A stretch of DNA of 64,000 nucleotides from Streptomyces sp. B1I3 (lineage in GTDB: Bacteria > Actinomycetota > Actinomycetes > Streptomycetales > Streptomycetaceae): assembly GCF_030816615.1 (NCBI RefSeq), contig NZ_JAUSYD010000001.1, positions 5,230,501-5,294,500 of the forward strand. Direction: 5' to 3'. The position numbers were made by a program, and so were the translations under genes. Below, one piece after another: positions 53,739 to 62,665 of the stretch. The first letter of the stretch is position 1. Each line of letters opens with the position of its first letter. The notes under the pieces were generated by a model. That model had not been told where the DNA came from and did not search any database. It worked only from the letters and a program-made list of their open reading frames with translations.

Positions 53739-56393
53739 ATGGAGAAACCGACTTCCCGGTGGCGCCGCCGGCTGCCCCGGACGCGTGGCCGGTGGGCCGC
53801 AGCCGTCGCCGCGCTCGCCGTGCTCGTGGGCGCCGGTACCTGGGCCGCCGTCGCCGACGACGGTGCGCCGGCCGTGCACCGCCAGGACCGGATGATCCGG
53901 ACGAACGGGGTGAGCGTCGACACCTCCTACTTCACGACCGGGGGCTCGCAGCGCAGGCCCGCCGTCCTCATCGGCCACGGCTTCGGCGGCAGCAAGGACG
54001 ACGTGCGCGCTCAGGCCCGGAAACTGGCCGCCGACGGGTACGCCGTGATGACCTGGTCCGCCCGTGGCTTCGGGAAGACCGCCGGGGCGATCTCGCTCAA
54101 CGCGCCCGACGCCGAGGTCAAGGACGTGTCGGGGCTCATCGACTGGCTGGCGGAGCGGCCCGAGGTCGAGCTCGACGCGAAGGGCGACCCCCGGGTCGGC
54201 GTCACCGGCGCGTCGTACGGGGGCGCGGTGTCGCTGCTCGCCGCCGGACACGACAAGCGGGTCGACGCCATCGCCCCGATGATCACCTACTGGAACCTGG
54301 CCGACGCGCTCTTCCCGGACGGGGTGTTCAAGAAGCTCTGGGCCGGGATCTTCGTCACCACCGGCGGCGGTTGCCAGAAGTTCGAGAAGCGGCTGTGCGA
54401 GATGTACGAGCGGGTCGCCGTCAGCGGGAAGCCGGACGAGGCCGCCCGCGCGCTGCTGACGGAACGTTCCCCCGTAGCCGTGGCCGACCGCATCGACGTG
54501 CCCGCGCTCATCGTGCAGGGACAGACCGACTCCCTCTTCCCGCTCGGACAGGCCGACGCCATGGCCGAGGCCGTCCGCGCCAACGGCGCTCCCGTGTCCG
54601 TCGACTGGATCGCGGGCGGGCACGACGGCGGCGACATGGAGGGCGCCCGCGTCCAGAGCCGGATCGGCGACTGGTTCGACCGCTACCTCAAGGAGGACGA
54701 GGGCGCCGGCACCGGACCCGCCTTCCGCGTGACCCGCACCGGGGGCATCGACTCCACCGACGGCGCGGCCCTCCAGCGCGGCGCGGACGGCGCCACCTAT
54801 CCGGGGCTGCTGAGCGGTGGTCGGGAGGTCGCCCTGCAGAACCCGCGGACCCAGACCTTCCGCAACCCCGCCGGAGCCAATCCCCCCTCGATCTCCGCCG
54901 TGCCCGGAGTCGGCGGCGGGCTCTCCCAGCTGTCCTCCCTCGGCGTCGGCCTCTCCCTCGACTTCCCGGGCCAGTACGCGCGCTTCGACTCCGCCCCGCT
55001 GGACACCTCCCTGCGTGTCACGGGTTCGCCAACCGTCCGCGTGAACGTGAAGGCGGACCACGGCGACGCGGTGCTGTTCGGGAAGGTGTACGACGTATCG
55101 CCGGACGGGAAGCAGCAGGTGCTGCCCTCCCAGCTCGTCGCCCCCTACCGGATCCCGCCGGGGGAGCAGGGCAAGCCGTCTGAGCTGACGCTCCCGGCCG
55201 TCGACCACGAGGTCGACGCAGGGCACCGGCTGCGCCTCGTGCTGTCCGCGACCGATCTCGGCTACGCCTCCCCCGCCGAACCGGCCACGTACACCGTCTC
55301 CCCGGACGGCCCGCTGACCGTCCCCACCGCCCCTGCCGTGAAGACCGCGTCGGCCACCCTGCCCTGGTGGACCTGGGGCTTGCCGGCCGCCGCGCTCGCC
55401 GTCGCCGCCGTACTCCTGCTCACCGCCCGCCGGCGCACCGCGACCCCCGCGCCGGACCCGGCACTGACCGGCGTACCGCTGCAGATCACCGGCCTGTCGA
55501 AGAAGTACGCCAAGTCCTCCGACCGCTACGCGGTCCGGGAGCTGGGCTTCCGGGTCGGGAAGGGGCAGGTACTCGGCCTCCTCGGACCGAACGGCGCGGG
55601 CAAGACCACCACCCTGCGCATGCTGATGGGGCTCATCACCCCCGACGCCGGTGAGATCCGGGTGTTCGGTCACGCCATCCGCCCAGGGGCGCCCGTACTG
55701 TCCCGGGTGGGTTCCTTCGTCGAGGGCGCCGGCTTCCTCCCGCACCTGTCGGGCCGTGCCAACCTCGAGCTGTACTGGCAGGCCACCGGCCGGCCCGCCG
55801 AGGACGCGCACATCGAAGAGGCCCTGGAGATCGCCGGACTCGGCGACGCCCTGGCCCGCGCCGTGCGCACCTACTCCCAGGGCATGCGGCAGCGGCTCGC
55901 GATCGCCCAGGCCATGCTCGGAATGCCCGACCTGCTCATCCTCGACGAACCGACCAACGGCCTGGACCCGCCCCAGATCCGCGAGATGCGGGACGTGATG
56001 ATCCGGTACGCGGCCGGCGGGCGCACCGTGATCGTCTCCAGCCACCTCCTCTCCGAGGTCGAGCAGTCCTGCACCCACCTGGTGGTCATGGACCGCGGCC
56101 GGCTCGTGCAGGCCGGCCCGGTCGCCGAGATCACCGGCAGCGGCGACATGCTGCTGGTGACCACCGCACAGGAGGTCGCCGAACCGCTGGTGGACAAGGT
56201 GTCCGCGCTGCCCGGCATCGGCTCGGCCGTCCGCGTGGACGAAGGCCACGGGCTGCTCGTCCGCCTCGACGGAGCCACCGCGGACCGGCTGGTCGCCGAA
56301 CTGGTCCGGCTCGACGTGCTGGTGACGGGTGTCGGCCCGCACCGCCGCCTGGAGGACGCCTTCCTCACCCTCATCTCCGGAGGTTCCGCATGA
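53739..56393 (+). CDS. Fusion of exported alpha/beta-hydrolase and cytoplasmic ABC ATPase
   Basis: 884 residues in one open frame. A membrane anchor (about 19-38) is followed by an S15/CocE-like hydrolase: GVTGASYGGAVSLLA with nucleophile Ser near 159, IVQGQTDSLFPLG (Asp near 264) and AGGHDGG (His near 295), then a jelly-roll domain. A second membrane segment (about 544-562) leads into an ABC ATPase with Walker A GPNGAGKTTTL near 617, signature YSQGMRQRL and Walker B LLILDEPTNGLD. The hydrolase should therefore lie outside the cell and the ATPase inside. The next gene (ATGA overlap) is the permease. It may couple export of a compound to its cleavage, or self-protection; substrate unknown. Confidence 0.88.
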   Translation: MEKPTSRWRRRLPRTRGRWAAAVAALAVLVGAGTWAAVADDGAPAVHRQDRMIRTNGVSVDTSYFTTGGSQRRPAVLIGHGFGGSKDDVRAQARKLAADGYAVMTWSARGFGKTAGAISLNAPDAEVKDVSGLIDWLAERPEVELDAKGDPRVGVTGASYGGAVSLLAAGHDKRVDAIAPMITYWNLADALFPDGVFKKLWAGIFVTTGGGCQKFEKRLCEMYERVAVSGKPDEAARALLTERSPVAVADRIDVPALIVQGQTDSLFPLGQADAMAEAVRANGAPVSVDWIAGGHDGGDMEGARVQSRIGDWFDRYLKEDEGAGTGPAFRVTRTGGIDSTDGAALQRGADGATYPGLLSGGREVALQNPRTQTFRNPAGANPPSISAVPGVGGGLSQLSSLGVGLSLDFPGQYARFDSAPLDTSLRVTGSPTVRVNVKADHGDAVLFGKVYDVSPDGKQQVLPSQLVAPYRIPPGEQGKPSELTLPAVDHEVDAGHRLRLVLSATDLGYASPAEPATYTVSPDGPLTVPTAPAVKTASATLPWWTWGLPAAALAVAAVLLLTARRRTATPAPDPALTGVPLQITGLSKKYAKSSDRYAVRELGFRVGKGQVLGLLGPNGAGKTTTLRMLMGLITPDAGEIRVFGHAIRPGAPVLSRVGSFVEGAGFLPHLSGRANLELYWQATGRPAEDAHIEEALEIAGLGDALARAVRTYSQGMRQRLAIAQAMLGMPDLLILDEPTNGLDPPQIREMRDVMIRYAAGGRTVIVSSHLLSEVEQSCTHLVVMDRGRLVQAGPVAEITGSGDMLLVTTAQEVAEPLVDKVSALPGIGSAVRVDEGHGLLVRLDGATADRLVAELVRLDVLVTGVGPHRRLEDAFLTLISGGSA

Positions 56394-57277
56394 GCGCCGC
56401 AACCGAGCTCCGAAGCCTCGCCGAAGCCCCCGGTTACCACGCCCGCCGCACCCTGCCACTGCGCGTCGAGGCGATGCGCCAGCTGCGCAGGCGCCGCACC
56501 CTGCTCATGGGCGGGGTGCTGGCCGCCCTGCCGTTCGTCCTGATCGTCGCCTTCGCCATCGGCGGCACCCCCGGTGGCGAAGGCGGCGACGGGGGAGGCG
56601 GCTCGCGGATCAATCTGATGGACGTCGCCACGGAGTCGGCCGCGAACTTCGCGGCGACCTGCCTGTTCGTCTCCGCCGGTTTCCTGCTGGTGGTGCCGGT
56701 GGCCCTGTTCTGCGGGGACACCGTCGCGTCGGAGGCGAGCTGGTCCTCGCTGCGCTACCTCCTCGCGGCGCCCGTACCGCGTTCCCGGCTGCTGTGGAGC
56801 AAGCTGGTCGTGGCGCTCGGCTTCAGCCTGGCGGCCATGGTGCTGCTGCCGCTCGTCGCCCTGGCCGCGGGCGCCGCAGCGTACGGCTGGGGGCCTCTCC
56901 AGCTGCCCACCGGCGGCGCGCTCGGCACGGCCGACACCGTGCCGCGCCTCGCCCTCGTCGTCGCGTTCGTCTTCGTGTCCCAACTGGTCACGGCCGCCCT
57001 GGCGTTCTGGCTGTCGACGAAGACCGACGCACCGCTGGGCGCGGTCGGTGGCGCGGTGGGGCTGACCATCGTCGGCAACGTCCTGGACGCCGTCACCGCC
57101 CTCGGGTCCTGGCGCGAGTTCCTGCCCGCGCACTGGCAGTTCGCCTGGGCGGACGCCCTCCAGCCGGACCTGGAGTGGGGCGGGATGGTCAAGGGGGCGG
57201 CGGTCTCGGTGACGTACGCCCTGATCCTGTTCGCCCTCGCCTTCCGAGGGTTCAGCCGTAAGGACATCGTGTCCTGA
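56390..57277 (+). CDS. ABC-2-type permease paired with the hydrolase-ATPase fusion
   Basis: 295 residues with about six membrane segments (for example LLMGGVLAALPFVLIVAFAI, FLLVVPVALFCGDTVASEAS) and the amphipathic N-terminal part EAMRQLRRRRT of ABC-2 exporter permeases. SWSSLRYLLAAPVPRSRLLW is the coupling-helix region seen in this family. It overlaps the fusion gene by ATGA, so the two proteins are made together and should form one export complex. Confidence 0.88.
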   Translation: MSAATELRSLAEAPGYHARRTLPLRVEAMRQLRRRRTLLMGGVLAALPFVLIVAFAIGGTPGGEGGDGGGGSRINLMDVATESAANFAATCLFVSAGFLLVVPVALFCGDTVASEASWSSLRYLLAAPVPRSRLLWSKLVVALGFSLAAMVLLPLVALAAGAAAYGWGPLQLPTGGALGTADTVPRLALVVAFVFVSQLVTAALAFWLSTKTDAPLGAVGGAVGLTIVGNVLDAVTALGSWREFLPAHWQFAWADALQPDLEWGGMVKGAAVSVTYALILFALAFRGFSRKDIVS

Positions 57278-57403
57278 AGCCGGTGTTCCGCCGCGTTCCC
57301 GGGCGGTGTTGCCGCATCGAGACGGATCCGCAACACGTTCGTCTGCTCCAGCCGGGCGCCCCGTACGTCACATTCACAGATGCTGACGACGCGGGGGGTA
57401 CGG

Positions 57404-58990
57404 ATGGAACGCCGGACAAGGACACACCGCAGCGCGCTGGTTCTGCTGCTGGCAGGCGGCATGCTGATCACGGGATGCAGCGGGACGGGGACGAGCGGCG
57501 ACTCCGCGGCCGACCGCAACAGCGGTGCACGCGGCCCCGGGGGCGCACAGCCCGCCCCCGGGGCGCAGTCCGCCGCACCGGACGGCGTCCAGCGGAAGGA
57601 GGACGGCGGCGACCGGGAGGCCGCGCCGCCCGACTACCTGTCGACCTTCGCCCTCGACGTGGACACCGCCAGCTACGGATACGCCCGCCGCACCCTCGGC
57701 GACGGAAGCCTGCCGGCGGCGGAGACGGTGCGCCCGGAGGAGTTCGTCAACAGCTTCCGCCAGGGCTACGAGCAGCCGGAGGGCAACGGCTTCTCGGTCG
57801 GCGTGGACGGCGCCAGGCCGGGCGCCGACGCCGCCGACTGGTCACTCGTGCGGGTCGGGCTGGCCACCAGGGCCGCCGCCGGGACGGGTGAACGCCCCCC
57901 CGCCGCACTGACCTTCGTCGTCGACATCTCCGGATCGATGGCCGAACCCGGCCGACTCGACCTGGCCAAGACGTCGCTGGGCATCGTCGCCGACGAACTG
58001 CGCGACGACGACTCCGTCTCCCTCGTCACCTTCAGCGACGAGGCCGAGACCCGGCTGCCGATGACCCGCCTCCGGGGCAACCGCACGAGGGTGCGCGACG
58101 CCATCGAGGAGATGGAACCCACCGACTCCACGAACGTGGCAGCGGGCGTCACGAGGGGGTACGCCGAGGCCGTCAAGGGCTACCGGGAGGGCGCCGGCAA
58201 CAGGGTCGTCCTGCTGTCCGACGCGCTCGCCAACACCGGTGAGACCGACGCCGACGCGATCCTGGAGCGGATCGGCGACGCACGCGAGAAGTACGGCATC
58301 ACGCTCTTCGGCGTCGGTGTCGGCAGCGACTACGGCGACGCTCTGATGGAGCGCCTCACCGACAAGGGCGACGGCGACACCACCTACATCGGCGACGAGG
58401 CCCAGGCCCGGAAGGTCTTCGTCGACCAGCTCCCCGCCCACGTCGAACTGCGGGCCCGGGACGCCAAGGCGCAGGTGGCCTTCGACCGCAGGACGGTGCA
58501 GCAGTTCCGGCTCATCGGCTACGAGAACCGCAAGGTCGCCGACGACGACTTCCGTGACGACGGCGTGGACGGCGGCGAGGTCGGTCCCGGGCACACGGTG
58601 ACCGCGCTCTACGCCGTACGCCTCCGTGCCGGCGCCACCGGCCACGTGGCGACGGCGACCGTACGCTGGCTGGACCCGGAGACACGCAAGGCGCACGAGG
58701 CGACCGGGTCGGTGGAGACCGGTGCGATCGACGGGAAGCTCTGGGGCGGTGACAGCCCACGCCTCCAGGTGACCGCCGTCGCCGCGTACTTCGCGGACAC
58801 ACTGCGCGGCGGCGACCTGCCGGGGAGGCCCGCACTCGGCGAACTCGCCGCCCGCGCACGGAAGCTGGCCGGGTCCACCGAGGACAGCTCGGTGGAGAAG
58901 CTCGCGACGGCGATCGAGCAGGCGGACCGGATCAGGAGCGGCGGTGGCGACGAACCGCCGGGTGACGAAGGCGAAGGCGAAGTCGGCTGA
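57404..58990 (+). CDS. VWA-domain lipoprotein (YfbK-like)
   Basis: 528 residues. The signal LVLLLAGGMLITGCSG is a lipobox, so the protein is membrane-anchored outside the cell. The region YLSTFALDVDTASYGYARRT and EEFVNSFRQGYEQPE is the N-terminal domain typical of YfbK-like proteins; TFVVDISGSMAEPGRLDLAK is the MIDAS motif of the von Willebrand factor A domain near residue 175, and a DUF3520-like C-terminal part follows. Function in protein interaction or cell-envelope stress is unproven. ATG 57404 has a G-rich ribosome site. Confidence 0.85.
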   Translation: MERRTRTHRSALVLLLAGGMLITGCSGTGTSGDSAADRNSGARGPGGAQPAPGAQSAAPDGVQRKEDGGDREAAPPDYLSTFALDVDTASYGYARRTLGDGSLPAAETVRPEEFVNSFRQGYEQPEGNGFSVGVDGARPGADAADWSLVRVGLATRAAAGTGERPPAALTFVVDISGSMAEPGRLDLAKTSLGIVADELRDDDSVSLVTFSDEAETRLPMTRLRGNRTRVRDAIEEMEPTDSTNVAAGVTRGYAEAVKGYREGAGNRVVLLSDALANTGETDADAILERIGDAREKYGITLFGVGVGSDYGDALMERLTDKGDGDTTYIGDEAQARKVFVDQLPAHVELRARDAKAQVAFDRRTVQQFRLIGYENRKVADDDFRDDGVDGGEVGPGHTVTALYAVRLRAGATGHVATATVRWLDPETRKAHEATGSVETGAIDGKLWGGDSPRLQVTAVAAYFADTLRGGDLPGRPALGELAARARKLAGSTEDSSVEKLATAIEQADRIRSGGGDEPPGDEGEGEVG

Positions 58991-59000
58991 CGGCGCCGCC

Positions 59001-59035
59001 CGGGCCCGGCAGGGGATCGCTCCCCGCCGGGCCCG
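59001..59035. terminator. Bidirectional terminator between convergent genes
   Basis: CGGGCCCGGC (59001-59010) and GCCGGGCCCG (59026-59035) pair perfectly; GGGGA/TCCCC extends the stem after a bulged A, leaving the loop TCGC. It lies between the VWA lipoprotein and the mutarotase stop codons. Confidence 0.85.
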
Positions 59036-59103
59036 TCCCTGTCGGTGACGGCCGCCGGAACACATCGGGCAGCCACCGGCTCCGGACTGTCAGGGCCTGG
59101 CTC

Positions 59104-59418
59104 CTAGGCCAGGTGGAACACCTCGGTCAGCGGGACCATGGCTTCGTCGGCGGCCTCCGGCTGCTCGAAGAACTCCGCCATCTCCCGCTGCCACCGGTCG
59201 TTGACCTCGGTCGCCGCCATCGCCTCCCGGGCGGCGACGAAGTCCTCCGTCTCCAGGTAGCCGACGAGCAGGCCGTCCTCGCGCAGGAAGAGCGAGTAGT
59301 TGTGCCAGCCGGCCTCCGACAGGGCGGCGAGCATGTCCGGCCACACGGCGGCGTGGCGTTCACGGTATTCGTCCGCCCGGTCGGCGCGGACCTTCAGCAG
59401 GAAGCAGACACGTCGCAT
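59104..59418 (-). CDS. rhaM: L-rhamnose mutarotase
   Basis: 104 residues matching RhaM throughout: RRVCFLLKVRADRADEYRER (with the conserved DEYxxRH), HAAVWPDMLAALSEAGWHNY, SLFLREDGLLVGYLETEDF and VPLTEVFHL. It interconverts the alpha and beta anomers of L-rhamnose before isomerisation. Last gene of the rhamnose uptake operon. ATG 59418 lies 17 bp after the binding-protein stop. Confidence 0.92.
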   Translation of the reverse strand: MRRVCFLLKVRADRADEYRERHAAVWPDMLAALSEAGWHNYSLFLREDGLLVGYLETEDFVAAREAMAATEVNDRWQREMAEFFEQPEAADEAMVPLTEVFHLA

Positions 59419-59435
59419 GAAGGTGCTTCCCCCGC

Positions 59436-60521
59436 TCAGAAGTCGAAGGTGTCGATGTTCCCGGCGTCGAAGACCGTGGGCTCGCCGAGGATGACCTCGC
59501 CGTCCTTGCCCACGGTGTACTCGCCGAGCTTGCCCGCCGTGAACTTCTCGCCCTCGGCGCCGGTGATCTGCCCCGACGCCAGCGCGGCAGCGGCGTACGA
59601 GCCGAGGTAGCCGAGCTCCTCCGGGTTCCAGAGCGAGAACTGCTCGACGGTGCCGTCCTTGACGTACTTGCGCATCTGGTTCGGCGTGCCGAGCCCGTTG
59701 AGCACGACCTCGCCCTTGTACGAGGAGTCGCTCAGGTAGCGGGCCGCGGCGGCGATGCCGACGGTCGTGGGGGAGATGATGCCCTTGAGGTCGGGGTAGG
59801 CCTGCATGAGGCCCTGCGTCTGCTGGAAGGACTTCTGGTCCGCGTCGTCGCCGTACGCGACCTTGACCAGCTCCATGTCCTTGTACGCGGGGAGCTTCAG
59901 CTCCTCCTTCATGAACTCGATCCAGGTGTTCTGGTTCGTCGCGTTCTGGGTGGCCGACAGGATCGCGACCTTGCCCTTGTAGCCGATCTGCTCGCCGAGG
60001 TGCTGGACCAGGCTGCGGCCGATCTCCTCGGAGCCGGCCTGGTTGATGAAGAGCTGGCGGCAGTCCTTCGCCGTGTCGGAGTCGTAGGCGACGACCTTGA
60101 TGTCCTTCTTCATGGCCTGCTTGAGCGGGCCGCACACCGCGTTCGGGTCGTTGGCGGCGACCAGGATCGCATCCTGGCGCTGCTGGATCAGGGTGTTGAT
60201 GTAGCTGACCTGGGAGGAGGCGCCGGCGTCGGACGGCCCGACCTCCTTGCCCGTACCGCCGTACTCCTTCGCCGCGGCGATCCCCGCCTCGTCCACGATC
60301 TTCTCGTACGGGTTGTTGATCTGCTTGGGCAGGAACGCGAGCTTCAGGCCCTTCTTCAGCGGTGCGTCCGGGTCGGCCTTCGCGGAGGTGCCGGCCTTCG
60401 CGCTGTCGTTGTCCGCGCTGTCCTTCGTGGTACCGGAACAGGCGGCCAGGGCGAGCGTGAGGGAGACGGCGGTGGCGGCGGTCGCGACGGCGCGGCGCCC
60501 GGTGGCGGTGCGGAGCATCAT
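59436..60521 (-). CDS. rhaS: Rhamnose ABC transporter substrate-binding lipoprotein
   Basis: 361 residues. The signal peptide ends LALAACSG, a lipobox, so the protein is anchored outside the membrane. The fold is the RbsB-like periplasmic binding protein: FLPKQINNPYEKIVDEAGIA, DAILVAANDPNAV, KVVAYDSDTA and KGIISPTTVGIAAAARYL. The FLPKQINNPY motif and genetic linkage to rhaM point to rhamnose as ligand. Confidence 0.9.
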   Translation of the reverse strand: MMLRTATGRRAVATAATAVSLTLALAACSGTTKDSADNDSAKAGTSAKADPDAPLKKGLKLAFLPKQINNPYEKIVDEAGIAAAKEYGGTGKEVGPSDAGASSQVSYINTLIQQRQDAILVAANDPNAVCGPLKQAMKKDIKVVAYDSDTAKDCRQLFINQAGSEEIGRSLVQHLGEQIGYKGKVAILSATQNATNQNTWIEFMKEELKLPAYKDMELVKVAYGDDADQKSFQQTQGLMQAYPDLKGIISPTTVGIAAAARYLSDSSYKGEVVLNGLGTPNQMRKYVKDGTVEQFSLWNPEELGYLGSYAAAALASGQITGAEGEKFTAGKLGEYTVGKDGEVILGEPTVFDAGNIDTFDF

Positions 60522-60569
60522 GGCGGCGTGGTGCCTTTCGACGAGGGAGGTCCCCAGAGGGAGCGGGGG

Positions 60570-61628
60570 TTACGGCTGGGTGCGGGGTGCCGGAGCGGTC
60601 GCGGCCCGCCTGTGCCGTCGTTCGACGGCGGCGGCGATGACGCGGGGAGTCAGGACGGACGCCACGAGCAGCAGCCCGGTCACGATGACCTGTACCTCGT
60701 TGGCGATGTCGTTGAGGGTGAGCAGGTTCTTCAGGACGCCGATCAGCAGGACACCGGCGACCGCGCCGAAAAGCGTGCCCTTCCCGCCGTCGAAGTCGAT
60801 GCCGCCGAGCAGGACGGAGGCGATGACGAGCATCTCGAAGCCGAGGCCGTTGTCCGCGCGGGCGCTTCCGTAACGGAGGGTGAAGACGATGCCCGCGAAG
60901 GCGGAGAACAGGCCGGTCACGACGAAGAGCAGCAGCTTGATCCGCTTGACCCGGATGCCGGCGAAGTACGCGGCCTCCTCCTGGGCGCCGATCGCGTAGA
61001 GCGAGCGGCCCAGGCCGGTGGCGTGCAGCACCACCGCGGTGACCACGGCCAGCACGGCGAAGAGCAGGACGGGATAGGTGAGGAAGGTGCCGGGGACGGT
61101 CGTGGTGTCGATGGCCCAGTCCGCGGACACCTGCGGGAAGTCGGTCACCGCGTCGCTGCCGAGTGCCACCGACGCCAGACCGCGGTAGAGCGCCAGGGTG
61201 CCGATGGTGACGGCAAGGGACGGCAGCCCCACCCTCGTGACCAGCCAGCCGTTGAGGAGGCCTCCGGCGACGCCCACCAGGAGCACCACCGGCACGATCG
61301 TCTCGAAGGCCCAGCCCGCCTCCCACAGGGCACCCGTCAGCGCACTGCCCAGGCCCAGCATGGAGGCGACCGACAGGTCGACCTGCCCCGCAACGACCAG
61401 GAGGGTCATCGGCAGCGCGATGACGGCGACCTCGGCGATGTCGTTGAAGGCGAACGCGAGGTTCTCGCTCGATCCGAAGCCCTCCGTGCCGCCGAGTCCG
61501 ACGATCAGGACCGCCACCAGCAGGACACCGACCGCGGTGTCCCAGCGGAGCGCCAGGCCGCGCAGGGGAGAGGACTTCGGTCCGGTGCGCGGCGTGGGAG
61601 CCTTCTTCGTGTCAGGCGCCGTGGTCAT
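60570..61628 (-). CDS. Rhamnose ABC transporter permease (second)
   Basis: 352 residues with about ten membrane segments of the ribose/rhamnose-type permease family. AIALPMTLLVVAGQVDLSVA (read from VIALP) holds the conserved D-L-S-V-G/A helix, and YAIGAQEEAAYFAGIRVKRI the EAA-like cytoplasmic loop that docks the ATPase. It starts within the end of the other permease (17-bp overlap), so the two are translated together and should form the membrane heterodimer. Confidence 0.88.
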   Translation of the reverse strand: MTTAPDTKKAPTPRTGPKSSPLRGLALRWDTAVGVLLVAVLIVGLGGTEGFGSSENLAFAFNDIAEVAVIALPMTLLVVAGQVDLSVASMLGLGSALTGALWEAGWAFETIVPVVLLVGVAGGLLNGWLVTRVGLPSLAVTIGTLALYRGLASVALGSDAVTDFPQVSADWAIDTTTVPGTFLTYPVLLFAVLAVVTAVVLHATGLGRSLYAIGAQEEAAYFAGIRVKRIKLLLFVVTGLFSAFAGIVFTLRYGSARADNGLGFEMLVIASVLLGGIDFDGGKGTLFGAVAGVLLIGVLKNLLTLNDIANEVQVIVTGLLLVASVLTPRVIAAAVERRHRRAATAPAPRTQP

Positions 61629-62665
61629 GACGGGCGCTCCTCTTCCTCAGTGCGGCGGTCATCCGCAGGTTCACGATCCGGTCGACGCTGATGGCCAGCA
61701 GGAGGAGCGCACCGGTGATCGCGCCCTGCCAGAAGGAGTCCACCTTCAGGACGACCAGGACGCTGCCGATGGTGGTGAGCAGCAGGGCTCCGAGCGCGGC
61801 GCCCCATACCGTGCCGGTGCCGCCGGTGATGGCGACACCGCCGACGACGACGGCGCTGACGACGGTCAGTTCCCAGCCGTGCGCGTTGTCGGCGACGACG
61901 GTGCCGAAGCGGGCGAGCCACAGGGCGCCGGCGAATCCGGCGACGGCCCCGGAGAAGGCGTACGCGGCGAGCACCCGGCGGCGGATCGGGATGGCCGGCG
62001 AGCCGGGCGGCCTCGGGGCTCGACCCGATCGCGTACAGCTCACGGCCCGAACGGTAGCTGCGCAGGTAGTACGTGGTCGCCGCGAGCAGGACCAGGGCCA
62101 TCAGCGGGAGGTACGGGACGCCCAGCACGCTGCCGCTGCCGAGGCCGAGGACCGCTTCCGGCACGTCCGCCGCGCTGATCTGGTCGCCCTGGGCCCACCA
62201 GTAGTCGACGCCCTGGATGACGTAGAGCATGCCGAGGGTCACGACGAGCGCGGGAACCCCGCCGAAACTGACGAGGGCGCCGGAGACCAGTCCGCAGACG
62301 ACACCGATGGCGATGCCGAGCAGCATCACGGTCAGCACCCCGTGGTCCGTCCTCGCGACGAACTTGCCGCAGGCGAAGGCGGAGAGGCCGACGACGGAAC
62401 CGACCGAGAGGTCGATGTTGCGGGTGATCACGACGGCGGACTGGCCGACCGCGAGCAGGACCAGGATCGACGCGTTGAGCAGCAGGTCCTTGATGCCCTG
62501 GTCGGACAGGAAGCGGGGGTTGGCCATGTAGGTGCCGAGGATCAGCAGGGCCAGGGCCCCCGCGATGGAGATCTCGCGGGCCCGGAAGACCGCGTCCACG
62601 AGCGAGGACGCACTCCGTCGCGGTTCCTTCACGGTGTCCGGGGGGTTCTCGACGGTGGTGGTCAT
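61612..62665 (-). pseudogene. Rhamnose ABC transporter permease (first), frameshifted by +1 base
   Basis: About 350 residues after repair. The N-terminal two thirds is normal: ASILVLLAVGQSAVVITRNI followed by DLSVGSVVGLSAFACG, and LYAIGSSPEAARLAG is the docking loop. At 61993-61994 one extra base shifts the frame; dropping it gives LAGIPIRRRVLAAYAF and the last helices (TGGTGTVWGAALGALLLTTI). Start ATG 62665 overlaps the ATPase stop. As written the protein would lose its last third, so the transporter would fail unless this is a sequencing error. Confidence 0.85.

Noticed and set aside
53619..56459. Minus-strand frame of about 946 codons.
   Set aside because: Exact antisense shadow of the hydrolase-ABC fusion, with no recognisable domain.
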